Shown: positions 48,500-60,117 of the stretch, piece by piece
How the letters are laid out: each line of letters opens with the position of its first letter
How positions within the stretch are numbered: the first letter of the stretch is position 1
Source: Cheiracanthium punctorium
Taxonomy: Eukaryota; Arthropoda; Arachnida; Araneae; Cheiracanthiidae
Length of the DNA: 64,000 nt
Direction of reading: 5' to 3'
Assembly (NCBI GenBank): GCA_038373885.1
Contig: JAWZYV010006213.1
Span: 186,001 to 250,000, forward strand
Position numbers and translations under genes: made by a program
The notes under the pieces: model-generated
What the model was told of the DNA's origin: nothing
The model's input: the letters and a program-made list of their open reading frames with translations, nothing else
Database searches by the model: none

Positions 48500-49038
48500 A
48501 AGACAATAAGGCGTTGGTACACAGGTCCACATGGGACCTCCGTGCAACCTAACACCCGGGGGTGGCACAGACTGATAAAGTTCCTGTATGGAGTCCTGCA
48601 GAATTTCTTGCCAAATTGTCTGTAACTGTTGAGTTAATCGGCGACATTTTGAGATGGTTGCAATCACCTTCCCATAACTTCCCAATTGTGCTCTAAGGAA
48701 GAGAGATCAAGACGCCTAGCTACCCAAGGAAGGACAGGAAAATCTTGAAGACAATTCATACCAACACGTGCCGTAAGCGGCTGGGCATTATCATGCTGAA
48801 AAGTAAGTTCAGGGTATTGCAAAAGGGAATGGTAACACAACCGCTCGTGGGATGCCGTCAACGTACCGCTGTGCTGGCTGTCGGAGTGCGAGAAATGACT
48901 ATCAAAGGGGTCACGCTATCAAAAGAGATGACTCCCCAGACCATAACACCTTGTTGTGGGCCTGTGTGGCGTGCGATAGTCAGGGCAGATTCCCACCTCT
49001 GCCCTGAACGTCTCCGAACACGTCTGCGGTTGTCATAA
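48500..49038 (-). pseudogene. Tc1-type transposase relic
   Basis: Minus-strand frames read, in order: RRRSGQRWESALTIARHTGP, QQGVMVWGVISFDS (about 48900-49000); then LTFQHDNAQPLTARVGMNCL, QDFPVLPW, and DLSSLEHNWEVMGR (48664-48800); then LTQQLQTIWQEILQDSIQEL (48540-48650). These are the Tc1 DDE motifs (WG, QxDNAxPHTA, SPDLSPxEHxWD) with substitutions, stops and frameshifts. The N-terminal paired-like domain is missing. Confidence 0.8.
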
Positions 49039-49652
49039 GGACACAGTTTGTAACGAGACTATACGTGTGATCATACGTGTGATTGATATCATCTTACACT
49101 TCTTGAATTATCATAATAGACAGCAATTTTGTGTTTATCATCATTTTATAAAACTTAAATGTAAAATACATATTAGCGGATATATTCTGTGCAATATTTA
49201 ACGAAATGAATTTAATAATTAGCATTTTATTGAAAGTTAATCGGTATAATTGCCCATCGCATTTAATCAATAACCATTTCAATATATAAACACAGAAATC
49301 ATTAAGCAAACCAAACCTCAAAATACAATTTAAATACTCTCCAAAACTCTTAATCTTTTTACATACATATCTGTATGTATGTAGAAATACACACATATCC
49401 AATACTAATAAAATTATTGGTATTTTTGTGAAATAAATCAAATATTTTTTAAATAAATTCATTTTCTTAATTATGTCTTTTCATACATTTTGCAATGCTA
49501 ACACTTGATATCACTAACTTTAGACTTCACGACTTCTAAACTCCTTCGTAGTATCGAATCGATGTGATGTAATATACATTCAATAAAAATGATTTAAAAA
49601 ACAAACAAACATCTTTTAAGTTGAAATGAGTTCAATAATTTCGCAACACAGC
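49039..49652. other. AT-rich spacer
   Basis: A minus-strand open frame at 49094-49462 is low-complexity and has no recognised similarity. Confidence 0.4.
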
Positions 49653-50535
49653 GGAGAAGGTGGCCCAAAATGATCCTACTGGGCAAAACAATCCACCTGT
49701 GTTTTCTTCCAAACAGGCAGTGCTATCTACTAGGTAACACATAAACTAGGTGTGCCAAGTCAAGAAAAATAATGGCGATATTTAAGTAATCGGTGTATTA
49801 AGGGTCTGAGTCGAATTTTTCAAGAACCTGGGTTTTATCACATCTCTTATAAGGTAAGCACTAACTTTCCTATTTATTTAGAAATACAGCCTTTAATGTA
49901 CAGAAATAGGTTTGGGTAAAGAATACAGTATGTTAGATGTGAATTACACTTGTTTAGTTTCTTATGTTTTTCGGCGTGTTGCAGTAAGATAACATAAAGT
50001 GGGAAGCCATACACTCGGGTAAAATGATCCATCGACTGAAGGAACTCCAGTGCTGGGTCCTAGCACCCCTTCAGACGTTCTCAAAATGCATAACTCCCCA
50101 TTGCATTATTTAATTTATTTCTGCATTTATTGTAAACCATAACTTTTAAATTATAATTTTGAAATATTCCATTTTATCGTTCGCGACACTTTTTCATTTT
50201 AAAACTTTCATAAAATAAATTACGCATACTTTATCAATGTACAACTTATTTTATTTGCAATCATAATTATTTTTACATCTTTCATTTGGCCGATAAAAAA
50301 CGATTTACAATTATTTTTTGATAAAGGATCATTTTGCCCTTGTGTGCCGGTAAAATGATCCTATTGACACATTATTAAAATTCGATATTTTCATAACTTA
50401 GTGCAGGTTTAAAATATTATTAAAATATGTTTATGATGCAAAATGCAGTGGCAAAGGGCCAAAGTTTTATTTACCATTTATATTATTTTATGCAAGTTTT
50501 CCTTTTAAGGGGATCATTTTGGGCTATCTTCCCCC
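49653..50535 (+). mobile_element. 0.9-kb TIR element, copy 2
   Basis: It begins GGAGAAGGTGGCCCAAAATG and ends, in reverse complement, GGGGGAAGATAGCCCAAAAT. The interior parallels 14206-15125, including CTCTTATAAGGTAAGCACTAA, ATGATCCATCGACTGAAG and AAGGGGATCATTTTGGGC. The TA duplication is no longer clear. Confidence 0.8.
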
Positions 50536-50561
50536 GGATAGAAATACATAAATACATGTAT

Positions 50562-50566
<5 letters not shown>

Positions 50567-50597
<31 letters not shown>
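50567..50597 (+). repeat. (CA)n microsatellite
   Basis: About 15 AC units. Confidence 0.95.
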
Positions 50598-50599
<2 letters not shown>

Positions 50600-50639
50600 C
50601 CGCTTCCAAACATCCAACTGAAATCCGTTGAAATCAGGT

Positions 50640-51080
50640 ACGACAACCTTCCAACAAATCAGATTCCCTTAACTACATTTATATGCATCCCCTCCTTCGT
50701 CGCATCGTACGTTTACCCGGACATTTCATTATGCACACTCCCGACCAGTAATCTGCGGAGGCAACAGTTAAGACGGTTAATCTATTTTCCCGTTAGTAAT
50801 CATGCCTGCTGGTCGCACTCCAGTGTAGAGAATTTGTCACTGATCATGTGTGAAATCCATTGCAGTGAGTCTCCTGACCCGAGTTCTAAGATTAAGGGCA
50901 GTTTATAATCGCAGTGATAAATGCCATTTTCGTTCAGCGGATAACACTTTACAGTGACGGCAAGTTACTCACCGACTCAGCTTGCAGTGGCTGTTCATGT
51001 ATGTGTTGATTAGAAAGATGGAGACTGAAAACACTGAAAATCACGCATCATAGTATGCTGTTGTGCATATATGTTTTATT
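50640..51080. other. GC-raised single-copy-looking patch
   Basis: Less AT-rich than its surroundings, without a long reading frame or TE signature that I recognise. Candidate non-coding conserved sequence, or an unknown repeat. Confidence 0.25.
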
Positions 51081-51084
51081 TTAA

Positions 51085-51501
51085 CCCTCGATAACTCGCT
51101 CGAGAAAGGCGAACGGGATTACTCGCGCAGGGTATCTCATACCCAAGGGTGTTTTTCGTGTTTTTACCGTAAAATCGATACATGAGAGGTAAAAGTGAAA
51201 AAAAAAAACAAATACTTGCAAATGGAAGAACATCGAAGGACAATATAAAAACTTCTTTATTTACTTAGAGCTAGAGCCCCCTCAGCCTGATAACAGAAGT
51301 ACTCGTGCAGGGTATGACACACCCGCATCGTCAATACTCGGAAATCTACTTGAAGAAAACGACCACAAGTTTTTCCCCTCGGCGGTTATGACCTTAAAGT
51401 CAGCTGCACCAGACCTCACATATTTTCAAAAAAAGGTTAGGAAGGCAAATCGAAAACAGGAGGGTAGAAGGTATATTATACCCTGCACGAGTGCTGACGG
51501 C
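51085..51501. mobile_element. 417-bp piggyBac-like MITE
   Basis: TTAA flanks both ends (51081-51084 and 51502-51505). The left end begins CCCTCGATAACTCGC and the right end, in reverse complement, GCCGTCAGCACTCGTGCAGG. The motif ACTCG(C/T)GCAGGGTAT occurs three times: near the left end, internally at about 51301 and inverted at the right end. TTAA duplication is the hallmark of piggyBac. Confidence 0.82.
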
Positions 51502-51505
51502 TTAA

Positions 51506-52238
51506 CTTTCAGATGACATATAAGTGAATGCACTATGCATTAAAAAATATGTTAAACACTTGATAAAATGTAACAAACATTTCCTGTTCTTCATAAAGCA
51601 TTTTAGCTGGATGAAGACCAGGAAATTTTTCAAAGATTGGCGTTTGTCTAGGCGTGAAATCAATCTTAATATTTCAAGCTACGCATTTTAACAAAGAAAT
51701 AAGGCTTAGCTAATATTCCAAATGCATTTCTAGTTCAGCTTGAGTACATATTAGGGCGGATCTCTCTTATATGGAGAAAAAATACATTAATGCTAATCAG
51801 ATCATACCTATGCGGAAATGTTGCTCTATAGTTTGGAGATAAAGAAAAGTTCATTTTAAAAATTACTACTGCTGCAAGACTGTTAAATTTTCGAAGGAAT
51901 AAAGACAAAGGAAAAATGCTTAAATTTTGCTCTTGTATGGAGGAAAAAATGATTAGATTCAGAACCTACCTGTGTGCGGAAAAGATATTCTATAGTATGA
52001 CGATTAAGAAAAAAATAATTTTTAAATTCAATAAAGTCGCAAAGGGGGTTGAAGTTATGGCTAAAATAAACAAAAACAGAAAAAGATTCAATTATGGTTA
52101 GGTTATTTTTGAACTATTAGAATTAGAATTAACCTAGGAATACGATGATTTTCTGCGATAGAAATTTACATCAGTAATGATTAATTACTCAATCCTCAGT
52201 ACTAAATAGTAGCACCAAGAAGTACAGTTCCTTTACAA
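51506..52238. repeat. spacer with an imperfect 85-bp direct duplication
   Basis: The blocks at about 51768-51852 and 51926-52012 share CTCTT(A/G)TATGGAG(G)AAAAAAT, ACCTA...TGCGGAAA and CTATAGT. They are about 160 bp apart. The rest is featureless AT-rich DNA. Confidence 0.5.
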
Positions 52239-52240
52239 TA

Positions 52241-53286
52241 GGGGAAACGGGGTGCAGTGGGACTGTATTTTTCGGGATTCAAATGACAAAAATGAGAGAA
52301 GTATGTCATAATTTAACCTGTATAGCCTGTATAGTCACTGCAATATTTCATCTTGTAGGGAAATTTTTGACATTTTTGTTCCTACTACCACTGTTGAAGA
52401 ATAGAGAAAGTTTTACTTTTCGATTTGAGCAGTAAATTATTATCCAATGGTCAATATCTTTACTTCAATTTAAAGTTTAAACTTTCTCAATCACATTCAT
52501 ATATTGTTCTTTATTAAGTTGATAAATTATGTAGAGCTTTAGAGTTTGGATTTTAAAAGCGGATTTGGATTCTGAAGGGGTTGAAACAACAATGACAGAA
52601 TTCTAATTTACAGAATTCTGATATTATTCACTGATAAAATGGACTTTTGAAAACATTTTGCTATCATTTATTGTTTAATTTTATACTAATTTATTTATTT
52701 TGATAATAAAATTTCGTCAAACATTATTCAACGAACAATTTTGAAGCTGTCAAATGTATTTTACCATTATGACCATTTTTAAGTGCCGACCGGATTGCAT
52801 GGTGGGTAAAGCACCGTACTACGGTTTCGGGTTCAACTGCCGGCGGTCGGGGTTCGATCTCCTACTGGGCGTGGTTGTCGTTTGTACGTCCCTTCATAGG
52901 GGGCGACATTGGTCCACCAGGTGCCCCCATACTAAAGTGACCAACAATTCCGGCCCGTTGTGGCCAAAGCCTTCAAAGGCAGCGCCCGGCCATTGGAAAA
53001 AAAACATTTAAAGTTCTATCGTTTGAAAACTGCCTTCCTATTTTCTATGCTGAATATGACAACCTTTATTTAATTAGTGCCCCGCAAAGGGGCACAATGG
53101 GACGATTTGAGTAGCTTTCGAAAAGTAACTTTTTCACAGAATAAAATAAGGATAAATTGTGAAAAAAATTACTTTGAAAGATAAATCTTGTCAAACTGTT
53201 TTTCTGAAGTTAATTCTCAGTTTTAAATAAAAGAGGAAATTATGATACAGCAAGTGAAAATTGCTCTACTGTGTCCCACTATTCCC
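52241..53286. mobile_element. TIR element with TA target, hosting a SINE
   Basis: The left end GGGGAAACGGGGTGCAGTGG and the right end, in reverse complement GGGAATAGTGGGACACAGTA, are imperfect TIRs. TA is at 52239-52240 and 53287-53288. No transposase. Without the SINE it would be about 0.8 kb. Confidence 0.6.
52784..53004 (+). mobile_element. tRNA-derived SINE with target duplication
   Basis: A-box TGGTGGGTAAAGC (52800-52812) and B-box GGTTCGATCTC (52851-52861) lie in a tRNA-like head. A GC-rich body ends in an A-run. The flanks CATTTTTAAG (52774-52783) and CATTTAAAG (53005-53013) are consistent with a target-site duplication. Confidence 0.82.
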
Positions 53287-54358
53287 TACTTTATAACCCA
53301 TATCTCCCTATCTGCATGCTTGAATATGTTCGGCAATCCCATTTAGAGACAGTACTCCAAAAAGCAACCCTAGTAGTCCCCCCCCCCTCCCCCCGTCTAC
53401 TGTTTTATCCTCCCAATCCTCCATAAGCAGCAAGTTCGTGTTTGGTACGATCTGACCACCTGGATAAATCTGATCGTTGCTCAATTCATGTCCAGTGTCA
53501 GCTTACGGAGTTGGTGAGTTCAGCTTTCGCATATTGAAATAAGTTACTATTTGATTATGTGATAATCGTTGTTTGTATGTTATACTGTGTATATCTACTT
53601 GATCTAGTACTGCATTATGGCTATGCTAAGGAAAGACACCATTTGCCCTGTGTTTTAGACTGTGATTGATATTAGAACGAATGTGCTTCTTGCGAAAACA
53701 TAATAAGATGCGTATGTTGGCATTAAAGGGAGAACCGAAAAAAAGATACAATATCTATATATAGACTTTTTTCGGGTAAAGAAATTGCAAATGAGTTATA
53801 CGAGAACTCGGATCGAGCTTCAAACCCAATAATTGACCACCACAGTATTTTGGTTCAAATAAAATCATACCATGGCAAATAATGCGCACTTCAGAAATCT
53901 TGCGAAGCAAAAAGAGACGTAGAAAGCTATTCCAAGCAAATCGACCCTTTTCGGCAGAAAGAAAATGTTCTATTTGATATACCGGCATGTACTTGGAAAT
54001 CACTTGAAAGTTGCTGTTGTAAGGAAGAACTGTAAGTGGAAATGAACGCGCGAAAATTTCTATTAGACAGGTACCTGAAAGAAATGATGTTGATGCACCA
54101 TCAGCAGTCGACGGAAGCAGGGCCCTAAATGCTGACTACGTCACATTTGTAGTGAGAAAATGTACAGGCGCTGCAAGAAAATTGGATCGATGAGACATTT
54201 CTGACCAAGCAGGCTCTACAATCGTATTCGCTGTCTGTAAGAAGTAGACATCATCTCACAAAGAAATGTATCGAATTATGACAGAAAAAAAATTCGTCAT
54301 CAGAGAACAAAGGCATAAACCACTCTATCGCCTCAGCCAATTATAAAATATTATAATC
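53287..54358. other. spacer
   Basis: A C-rich run at about 53379-53394 and short open frames; nothing recognised. Confidence 0.4.
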
Positions 54359-54487
54359 ATGACCAGTTTTGTTTATACATCGATTGATTCAAAGACAGGA
54401 CCTTTAACAAAGGAAGACAACAGAAGAAAATTGATAATAGAAGAACACATATTAATGAAGCAACATGAAGCTTTTCGAATAAGGTGA
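54359..54487 (+). CDS. candidate short first coding exon, unknown product
   Basis: From ATG 54359 the frame reads MTSFVYTSIDSKTGPLTKED then NRRKLIIEEHILMKQHEAFR, a hydrophilic, helix-prone peptide of normal composition. It reaches ATAAG|GTGAGG (donor consensus) two bases before an in-frame TGA. If spliced to the acceptor at 55774 it would run on in an open frame for about 15 codons to a TGA. I recognise no family. It could equally be chance. Confidence 0.25.
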   Translation: MTSFVYTSIDSKTGPLTKEDNRRKLIIEEHILMKQHEAFRIR

Positions 54488-55699
54488 GGGACTTCCCTGC
54501 TTCGTCCGTGGAGCTTCTGGGTTCAATCATATTTCCTTCTATATGCGTTAAACAAAGTCGAGATAGAGAGCGAAACTCAAGATAGAGAGCGAATAGTAAA
54601 AGTAGTCATCTGCTTCTATATGCACGTCATGTAAAAAAGGGTCGTGTTGATAAGAAACCTTCTAAAATCTCGGAACCTCATGGACGTTTTGAACAGCAAA
54701 ACTTGATTTTCGCCCACAGTAATTTCGACAGTTTCTTAGTTTTCTCTTGATTAATTAATAAAGAATCGGGTACTAGTGATTAATTTATAATTTTATTTTT
54801 ATTTTATTTTTCCAATAGTTTATGTATTATACAGCATTTTTTTCGCATAGGTAGCTTTTGTAATTCTGTAAAAAAATATCGATCTACCCTGTTAGATATG
54901 TGTTTCTTTTAATTGATGGTAGAGCTGTTCTAGGGAATTTTTGTTCCTAGAACAAAATGCACTCTGTAATTGAATTTTATGTTTTTCTTATACTCTAAAT
55001 GTAATTATACCTTTTAGAAACCTAGACCAGCTACGTTTCTGTTGAATGTGTATATACTTATCGGAAGGTGTAAAACATCTGAATATTGCTTTTTCTTAGA
55101 AAAAGAGAACTACTTAGAATTACTCATCCGACACTTTAACTACAACGATTATTTACATAAAAATATACATTGAACGTTATATATCCATGTAAAAAATCTC
55201 TGTGTTTTCAGACCTTTTGTCAGACTTAAAAACCCATATTTTCTTACAGTAACTACAGTAAGTACATACATTTTTTGAAGTACTTAGGTATATATTTAAA
55301 TTGTTACTTTCATTATACGAATAAGAAATTCGATGTTTTATTAAGTCTATTTATTCATGTGAAAGAACATGATTTTTTAGCTTTACCTCTTGAATGATTA
55401 ATTAATGATTTAACTATGTTTTGAGAATATGTTAAGCATGTACTTTATACATGTGCTACAATTTACCTATAAGATGAAAATCTTAATTTTTTACTCATCA
55501 ATATTTTTTATTTGAATAATTCATTTGTGCTTTTTTGAGATATATTTTACACAGTTGATTATTAATACAGTTGATTGTTTTTATGCCTAAACTACCATCA
55601 ACCGACTTACATGGGTAACTCGAGCAATTCAAATTTAGAAAGTCAGATATAAATTACGATCGTAAAACGCGTGATTAAATATTTTAAACTAAAATAAAA
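54488..55699. other. AT-rich spacer
   Basis: A short direct repeat AGATAGAGAGCGAA occurs twice at about 54562-54594. No other feature. Confidence 0.4.
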
Positions 55700-55869
55700 T
55701 TTGTACAACACATATAAATATCAAATTCAAATCGAGTACTTTTCATGCTATACTTAGGCTCTTTCTTTTTCAGGAACAGGTTATCAATAAAACCTCTACC
55801 AAACGGGGCAGAGTGAATTCTAAAAGAAGAAGAAAAAAATTCATAAATTCTTAAGTTCCATTTCCTTTT
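55700..55869 (+). repeat. 170-bp direct duplication, copy A (terminal-exon-like)
   Basis: Matches 56886-57055 with one visible mismatch. It includes CTCTTTCTTTTTCAG, a strong acceptor ending at 55773, then an open frame EQVINKTSTKRGRVNSKRRR ending KKFINS and TAA at 55852-55854. A second frame from the acceptor gives NRLSIKPLPNGAE and a TGA. Confidence 0.8.
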
Positions 55870-56214
55870 TTACTAGAAATCTTTCTACTTACTCCGCCGT
55901 TTTTTTTTGTGAGTTACTCATACTCTCTTCTTGAAAAAAAATCTTCGTTTTTTTTAACCTCTTAAAACTTACGTAGGGCTTTATTTTCAGAAATTGTGTC
56001 TTATTTCGCACAAAAACTCTTCTACTAATTAATAAGTGTAATGAATTAATTTAACTATAATATATATAGTTGAGAACTTTAAGTTATCTTGTCCTTGCCC
56101 AACTATCCATACATACATAAATTCTGCGCTTCTTAGTTGAATTATAATCGTTTCTTCACATATTTATCATAACGCAACAAAATTATTTTGCATCACTTAG
56201 ATTCATAAGTGAAT

Positions 56215-56640
56215 GGAATCCAGTTTCTTATCCTAAAACTGACGCAAAGGAATAAAAACAAGACTGCCACACAAAAAATTCCAAGTCAGCTTAGCACAGC
56301 TAGATTATTACAGCAGTAATCTAATTCTGGCAAATATCCTCAGCTCAGAGCGCCTCGCCAATATCCTAACATAATTCTGTTCGAATCGATGAATGGCAGA
56401 GTATGACGTGCTGACGTCATTTGTCATCGCCCGGCCCGCTGCCGTAACTAATTGAAAGTAGTGGGCCTCGTAGTTATGTAGATTTATTATCCTCCATTAG
56501 CCAAGAATATAATCATCCACTCGTGCAGGAAGCCGCACATTTAAATATGCATGATTACAAAGCACAGACAAGCAGAATCCACCGCACAAACTGCTAATTA
56601 GGAATGGGCATTTCAAAAGCAAATTGCTCGGATTTTTTTA
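56215..56640. promoter_or_regulatory. candidate cis-regulatory island
   Basis: A GC-raised non-coding stretch between the two copies of the duplication. It holds many short sites typical of developmental enhancers: GCTGACGTCAT (CRE-like, about 56411), several TAATTA/TAATCTAATT homeobox-type cores, ATTTAAATATGCAT, TTACAAAG (TCF-like), ACCGCACA (Runx-like) and GCAAATTGC (C/EBP-like). No TE signature. The call is motif-based and tentative. Confidence 0.3.
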
Positions 56641-56885
56641 GTTTTTTGGGCTCTGCCTAATTCGAAAAGGAGAATTGTGGTAACTGTTGATGGCATTGTG
56701 TGGTTGGAGATGCGAATGGAACTGGTTAAGGATGCGTAAATCATGCTTTTTAACGAGGGTTTGATTCATGAGTATTGTCAAGTTTGAATCTGTTATTTTG
56801 GAATTTCTAAAGATTGAACTTAATTCTATTGAATGACATGTGAGTAATGTCCATAACTTTTTCATTTACGGTGCCTGGCAATATC

Positions 56886-57055
56886 TTTGTACAACACATA
56901 TAAATATCAAATTCAAATCGAGTACTTTTCATGCTATACTTAGGCTCTTTCTTTTTCAGGAACAGGTTATCAATAAAACCTCTACCAAACGGGGCAGAGT
57001 GAATTCTAAAAGAAAAAGAAAAAAATTCATAAATTCTTAAGTTCCATTTCCTTTT
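56886..57055 (+). repeat. 170-bp direct duplication, copy B (terminal-exon-like)
   Basis: Second copy, 1,186 bp downstream of copy A. The one difference converts an R codon to K (SKRKRKK). The acceptor ends at 56959 and the TAA is retained. Confidence 0.8.
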
Positions 57056-57225
57056 AGACTATAGATTGAAATATAGATTGAATTTACTCAAGACTATAGA
57101 TTGAAATCATCATATGATTACAAAATTCATGTGATGATTTCAAACATAAATACAAATAAACTTATTAAGTCAAAGACTTCAAAATTTTTAGGATGCATTT
57201 TAACAAGTTGTGACAAACACTATAA

Positions 57226-59193
57226 TCTATATAAATAAAGCAATGTGTAAACTGTCCGTTTTTTTGTCTGTCTGTGTCTCGCGTAGCTCAGATACGGGTG
57301 ATCGAAGACCTACCAAATTTTGTACGGAAATTCTCCAAGACGGGTCTCGACACACCTTGAAGCAATTTTTTTGAAATTCGAATTAGAAAATGTTTTATTT
57401 TATGTTTTGTCCGATTTTTAGCGATTTTCTTGCGTAATATATAATAACGCCGGTAATTGCACTCGCAAGAAAACAATATTTACATCATCGTATTGAGGAG
57501 AAAATTTTCTTTTAAAAACTGTTTGTTCGGACTGTGTAACATAATTTGCAGAATTTTCGGAATTTTTTAAATAAAATTAAATTTGACGCTGACTTTCGTA
57601 AAATATTTTTAAAACTGCTGCATCTTGAATTCTATCTGTCATAACTTTTTTATATTTCGGCAAAAGACGGAGCATACAATTCGCCCACTTTTAAAAGAAG
57701 AACGGAGGAAAAATATAAATTAGGAGAATTTTTACGAATTTTTAAGTAAAGAAGAATTTTCATTTCAATAGCAGCTGCTTACAAATTTCGGTTTGATATC
57801 TTGCGGTTTGGTTGTCCTGGATACAGTAACAATGATTAAAATTGCCATCTGAAAAAAATAAATAAAATTATTAGGTTTTTGCATGTGAAAGGTGCGTCAT
57901 TTTGGTGTCACGAGTTTAAAACCCCTTTCGAAACTCAATCAGAAAATGGATTCACAAGCAAAAAATACGCAACGGGTGAAATAATTCCATATTTTATTTT
58001 ACGTTGTCAGAAAAAGAATTGAATGCTGTTTTTTCACCATTGAATTATCGAGAATTATTTTCAATTGAGATTTTAAACGGGACACGTTTTCGAATCGCAA
58101 GAAGTATTTTGCGGTGCTAAACAGGGCCTGATTATGACAAACAGGGACACCGGGCATTGATGAATTTGGGGGTCTCCATCTATGAAATTTGTTTTATTTT
58201 CCATAAAATTTTGTTATAAAAAATAATATTTCAGATTAACATTTCAAATTGGGGGCCATTTCGAGCCTGGGCACTGGACTAGGGCCCTGGTGCTAAATAC
58301 GCCAATCTGACAAGAATCATGCATACATATGTATGGAGAGCTGTTTTAGTGCCAAGCATAAAGTGAAATGATTATCGTTTATACTAATGCGTAAATTATA
58401 AAAATCACCAAAGAATAAAGGACTACATTCGTAGCAAATAGTACATTCGTAGCAAATTCGTAGCCGTTTGTTTAAATTAAACATTAACTATTGAAAAACG
58501 AAAATATATTGTATTGGTATCAGTAAAAGATAGTATAAGTAATAGTAGATATGCTAGGGCAATATTGATCAAAGCACAATATACCGCATTAATAAATATT
58601 TCGTGAAACTAAGTGTTTTATTCCATTTTCAACAACCATCTTACATCTAACTAACTAACTAAACATTAAGTAATTCTACATCACGTTAATATATCCCGCG
58701 GTAGTTTCAACAGAAAAGACTGTAAGAGAACTTTTTTTTTTCTTGGAGATTCTGTTTTGTCACAAGTAGTTATGATCACATTTGGGGAAAGTGTTCTCTT
58801 CTTCCCTTGCGAAGAGCGGGTACACAACTATTTAACTATAAAATAAAACGGTTCTCCACATCATGTAGTATCTAAGGTGGTATAACTTAAGTTTAAAAAA
58901 GAGTATGATGTTGAAATGAGATATTTTGAAAGTTAGGCATTTTCGCTGCAAACCGTCACGCTTTTCTTTTTCTGATCGCGAATGACACCAACATAGTTTT
59001 TGTGTCATAATATTAACAATGCTCTCAGGTCAGTACTTATACTAACTTTTTACGAATAACTAATGAGTAACTTTACGCCAAGAGTCAAATCATTTTGCTT
59101 ATTTTTAGATTCCAAATCACTGGAATCAATTCGAATTATAGATGTAAGAAAAAGTTTCGTTCCCTACCGTGCGGAAAACGGGTACGCATCTAG
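57226..59193 (+). mobile_element. non-autonomous Helitron
   Basis: It begins TCTATATAAATAAAGCAATG after an A and ends GGTACGCATCTAG before a T. A weak stem, TACCGT...ACGGGTA, lies a few bases upstream of CTAG. The 5' 150 bp match the copies at 3188 and (inverted) 59494. There is no Rep/helicase coding. A hAT MITE is inserted at 58122-58289. A second, degenerate 3'-end-like hairpin (CCCTTGCGAAGAGCGGG, then TACACAACTAT) occurs at about 58803-58831. Confidence 0.75.
58122..58289. mobile_element. 168-bp hAT MITE with perfect 8-bp target duplication
   Basis: Ends CAGGGCCTGATTATG and, in reverse complement, CAGGGCCCTAGTCCAG. GTGCTAAA is on both sides (58114-58121 and 58290-58297). Confidence 0.88.
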
Positions 59194-59194
59194 T

Positions 59195-59494
59195 AATTTA
59201 ATAAACTTGCGAAAAATGCCAATCTAGATATGTTCAAACCTCGCTCTTTCCACTGCGGGGTTACAATTGCGAAATGACGAGAACAAAAATGATCATTTTG
59301 CGACACGTTTTTTATCGATATCTCCTAAAATAATTCGAATTTCGAAAAAATCGCTTCGAGGTGTGTCGGGATCCGTCTTGGAGAATTACCGTACAAAATT
59401 TGGTAGGTCTACGATCACCCGTTTCGGAGCTAAGCGAGACACAAACAGACAGACAGACAAACGGACATTTTGCAGATTGCTTTATTTATGTAGA
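59195..59494 (-). mobile_element. inverted Helitron 5' fragment
   Basis: Reading the minus strand from 59494: TCTACATAAATAAAGCAATC, then the TGTCTGTC, CGAAACGGGTGATC and CTACCAAATTTTGTAC blocks seen in the other copies, and ATTGTAACCCCGCAGTGGAA as at 3425-3450. It is cut off next to the 3' end of the forward Helitron. Confidence 0.75.
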
Positions 59495-60117
59495 TTAGAA
59501 TGTAACGCCTGTGTATATTTTCTTCTTTGACGTTACACAGCAAAGTTGTATATTGTACAATCCAAATTTGAACCGGAATAAAACATATTTGTTAACCATA
59601 AAATTCTGTATTTTTATTTTCATACGTCTCACGACAACTTCTGGCAATCACAACACACGTAATTCACTTAAAATGCACGTTTCTTATTAAAATGAAAATA
59701 TCGATAGTCATAATGTCATCTTAATCAAGATATAAATATCGATAGTCATAATGTCATCTTAATCAAGATATAAATATCGAAACACAGGCACATTTCAAAC
59801 TGAAAATCATTCCCTAAGATTCAAGTGGAAGCAGTAAGTGAATGGCAAGTCTATTATCCTACTATTGTGCTCTTTAAATGGGTTTCAACTGCTTGCTTCC
59901 AAAATATCTTACGTAATGATACTGGACATTGACATAGCGAAAATAAGGGAATAGTAGTTGATCACTGTATTTCAAACCAACGTTTAGTAATCGATTAATC
60001 GTTATATAAAAAATCTGGAGTGACTCCACTCGACTTTCCGAACACTTACGATTAAGATCATTACCAAGTATTTAAATGAATTTTAATCGATGAATAATTC
60101 AAACATATATACCAAAC
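59495..60117. other. spacer with a 38-bp tandem repeat
   Basis: No gene recognised apart from the tandem repeat listed separately. Confidence 0.4.
59698..59780 (+). repeat. 38-bp perfect tandem repeat, 2.2 copies
   Basis: Unit starts ATATCGATAGTCATAATGTC, with copies from 59698 and 59736 and a partial third at 59774. Confidence 0.92.

Noticed and set aside
48745..49038. Plus-strand open frame of 97 codons
   Set aside because: Antisense shadow of the Tc1 transposase relic, whose motifs are on the minus strand.
49094..49462. 122-codon minus-strand frame
   Set aside because: Low-complexity I/L/K/Y/F-rich translation of AT-rich DNA, no recognisable domain.
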